From Cruorifilaria tuberocauda (lineage: Eukaryota > Nematoda > Chromadorea > Rhabditida > Onchocercidae), in contig JABVXU010000167.1 in NCBI GenBank assembly GCA_013365365.1, forward strand, positions 44,621-108,620: DNA of 64,000 nt. The letters are read 5' to 3'. Every line of letters begins with the position of its first letter. Within the stretch, counting starts at the first letter, position 1. A program made the translations under genes and the position numbers. The notes under the pieces are model-generated. The model saw only the letters and a list, made by a program, of their open reading frames with translations. It was not told the origin of the DNA and made no database searches. Positions 61,629 to 64,000 of this stretch are shown one piece after another.

Positions 61629-64000
61629 TTGTTTTTGCCTATTGCATTGAACCAATTCAATCTTTCACTTGCACTTCAAGATATTATTTTAGCAATTGAA
61701 GAAAATACTATCATCTCAGGTAGAGTATAATAGTAATTAAAGGCAATCTTATCATAAAAAGATACTCTTTGTCATCTTAAGTACATGATGATTTTGGCAT
61801 CGAAAACAAGCTGAATTTTAAGCTCTAATGTCAAAAGAACGTCAGTACGAAAGTTACTTATAAAGCTTCTTACGTACCGCCATCAGTTTCTTTTTTCCCT
61901 TCTATTCATAATCTTACTTAACTTCCATTTCCATTCGAAACTTATGCTTTTTTATCATTAATACTGAGAAAATCTAAAGTAAACACTGGGAAATCAATAG
62001 GTGAAAAATGCAAAATGATTAAATCAACTATAATAATCATTTCTTTATTATGGTTATTATTATCATTGTTATTACTACTACTATTATTATTTATTTATTA
62101 TTACCACTATTGTTTATTATCAACTATTATTATTACTACTCACATTGTTACTTGTCGTACTATTAATTAATGCTATTATTTCATATGTTTTGTATCAGTA
62201 TTTTTTGATAAGAAATTAGTTGAGGAAGAATAATATAATATTCGATATACCAAAGTGAAATTCGATAGAACTAAATGGCAACCAAATGTTGCCATTTTGG
62301 ATTCATTTATTGTCAAAATAAAAAAAAAATTTCGGTTTGCTAAGGCTGAAAACCTCGGCAAGTTGTATCTAACATCCTAACAGTTTGTCAAAGTTTTTTT
62401 TTATCAAACTTTTCCATCGTCTTTCTCTCTTTCTCTATTTTCCGATTTATCATCGTTGATAAATAACACTTCGAAACAAAGCTAAAACACCACTCATCAA
62501 AAAGCAAAAAAAATTGGGAAAGGAAGAAATCAATTTGATATATCAATTACATTCATATAGCATTCACCCATCTAAATAATATTTGTTATTCAACTTGTAC
62601 TCTATTCATAGTTACTTCTTATTAATATAATTTCATTACTAATGCTCAATTTCAATCAATACATTCAAAATTTTTCCACATATAAATTGATCACTTTTAT
62701 CCTCTTATTCGATCTATTTTTTAATTAGATTATTCTTTTATTAAAAATGAAAAACGTTTGACAACATCTAATAGCTTTATCTATTCAAATGCTTGTTAAG
62801 CTAAAATATATTATCTGCTTAACCAAATTATACCAGGTAATACCACCCTTATCCATTTTTCTCTTTCTACAGTATCGTTTTGTTTTCACATTCTAATCAT
62901 TTTTGGTTGCGATGAAATGTTGAAAGTACTTTGCTCGAATAAATGATGACTGCCCCCTGTACTAGACCTTTGTGAATTACATTAAGTTTTGATTCAATAG
63001 CTCTCTTTTTAATAAATGTGCTTCAATTCTTAAATTTTTAGAAATTAAAGAAATAAAACAACCTGTTTTATTTGAAAAATATTTTAGTCCTTAACATTCC
63101 CTTCACTAGAATTAACAGAAAAATGTTACAATAATGGATTGAGAACGATCGTGCGCCGAATAATAAATTAATATCTCAATGAAAAAGAAGCTAGCAGTGT
63201 TTTGTCAATCTATCTTTCTCACATAGCTTGGCTCTTTCTCTTGTTTCGCTAATCTAGAAAAGTATTGTAAACATTATCAGAAGTATTTAACAAGTAATAG
63301 AAGGGTAATAGGAATCGAATTCTTATAATAGCAATTTCATTTGTTTCTAGATTTATTCATCCCGTAACCAAATATAACACAATGCACCATTCATACTCAA
63401 TCAAAAAATGCTTGAGAAATTTCAAGCAGCACAATAATAAAGGAAGAAACTAACAGATATTATTAAGTTTGTGTAAAATGCACATCTCAAAAAAGAATCA
63501 ACAGAAATTTCAAAAACGCAAAAGCAAGCACTATTAAAATTCATACCTTAATGTAACCGTAAAGTGAACAACGAAACAAATTATACTATTTATGTTTAAA
63601 GAAAAGTAAACGACAGCATTCTTGAGCACCAGTCAGTATGAAGTTTGAAAGTTTACTTTTTAAAATTGAAAAATGTTGGCCAAGCAGCAGTTAACTTACA
63701 AAACATGCTTGATCAAATAATGAATATACTAAAAACTTCAAAACATCTCTGTTAGAAAATCAATATGAAGAATTAATGCTATTTGCAAAAGCAAAATTTA
63801 ATTTTACTAAGCAAAAGAGAAAAAGCTTGCGCAATAAACATCTTTTTTTTGAAAACTGATAATATGATAATAAACAGAATAGGTTGATAATATATAAATA
63901 CAAATTATGAATCACCTAAACAATTGCTTTTTGGCTACTTTATTAAACGAAAAACGAAGCACAGACATCGCTTCCACCCGATCAAGAATTGTATAATATC
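61629..64000. other. Right-end non-coding DNA
   Basis: No gene is supported. A degenerate (TTA/ATT)n tract occupies about 62045-62150, and a short perfect hairpin lies at 62273-62297. Confidence 0.55.

Noticed and set aside
1..64000. CRISPR arrays, prokaryotic operons, endosymbiont insertions or transposon coding sequence
   Set aside because: No spaced direct repeats of CRISPR form, no long intronless frames, and no transposase or reverse-transcriptase motifs were seen; the DNA is nematode nuclear throughout.

Overview
This 64 kb window is nuclear DNA from a nematode, most likely a filarial-type (clade III) parasite. The sequence is strongly A/T-rich, genes are split into many short exons, and introns end in TTTCAG/TTTTAG-type acceptors. 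Several genes have acceptor-like sites just before the start codon, as expected for spliced-leader trans-splicing. The gene content also fits: a two-domain RGS-3-type regulator, a single-domain MIG-18-like secreted protein, a short nematode-type tyrosine phosphatase, and a hairpin carrying a miR-236 (miR-8/200 family) arm. No search could be run, so the species is not fixed.

Layout. 2.3-4.9 kb (minus): decayed copy of an adenosine-deaminase-like gene. 6.7-10.3 kb (plus): an 8-exon protein tyrosine phosphatase with an intact active site. 10.9-15.5 kb (minus): a 13-exon SIN1/MAPKAP1 homologue, the TORC2 subunit. 16.6-18.8 kb (minus): a 5-exon PAP2-type phospholipid phosphatase. 20.7-22.8 kb (minus): ATPAF2/ATP12, a complex V assembly factor. 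23.5-24.7 kb (minus): NDUFAF2, a complex I assembly factor, directly upstream of and co-oriented with ATPAF2. 26.6-33.9 kb (plus): a 20-exon CSTF3/CstF-77 (suf-1) gene. 36.8-38.0 kb (plus): a 95-residue secreted MIG-18-like fibronectin-I protein. 42.1-47.6 kb (plus): a 7-exon double-RGS-domain gene (RGS-3 type). From 47.6 kb to the end there is no confidently assembled protein gene. That tract is rich in microsatellites and holds a perfect 35-bp inverted repeat, a recent tandem duplication with microexon-like splice sites, a candidate first exon at 57.9 kb, and the mir-236 hairpin at 61.5 kb.

Exon structures were built by hand from reading-frame continuity, splice consensus and family alignment from memory. 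The multi-exon models for PTP, SIN1, PAP2, ATPAF2, NDUFAF2, CSTF3, the MIG-18-like gene and RGS-3 all close in frame, which supports them internally. The genes act in unrelated processes (TORC2 signalling, lipid signalling, mitochondrial complex assembly, mRNA 3'-end formation, G-protein signalling), so they are neighbours rather than a pathway. The exception is the NDUFAF2-ATPAF2 pair, which could be a mitochondrial operon. From memory, the C. elegans counterparts of SIN1, CSTF3, RGS-3 and mir-236 lie on chromosome II, so the block may be ancestral linkage.
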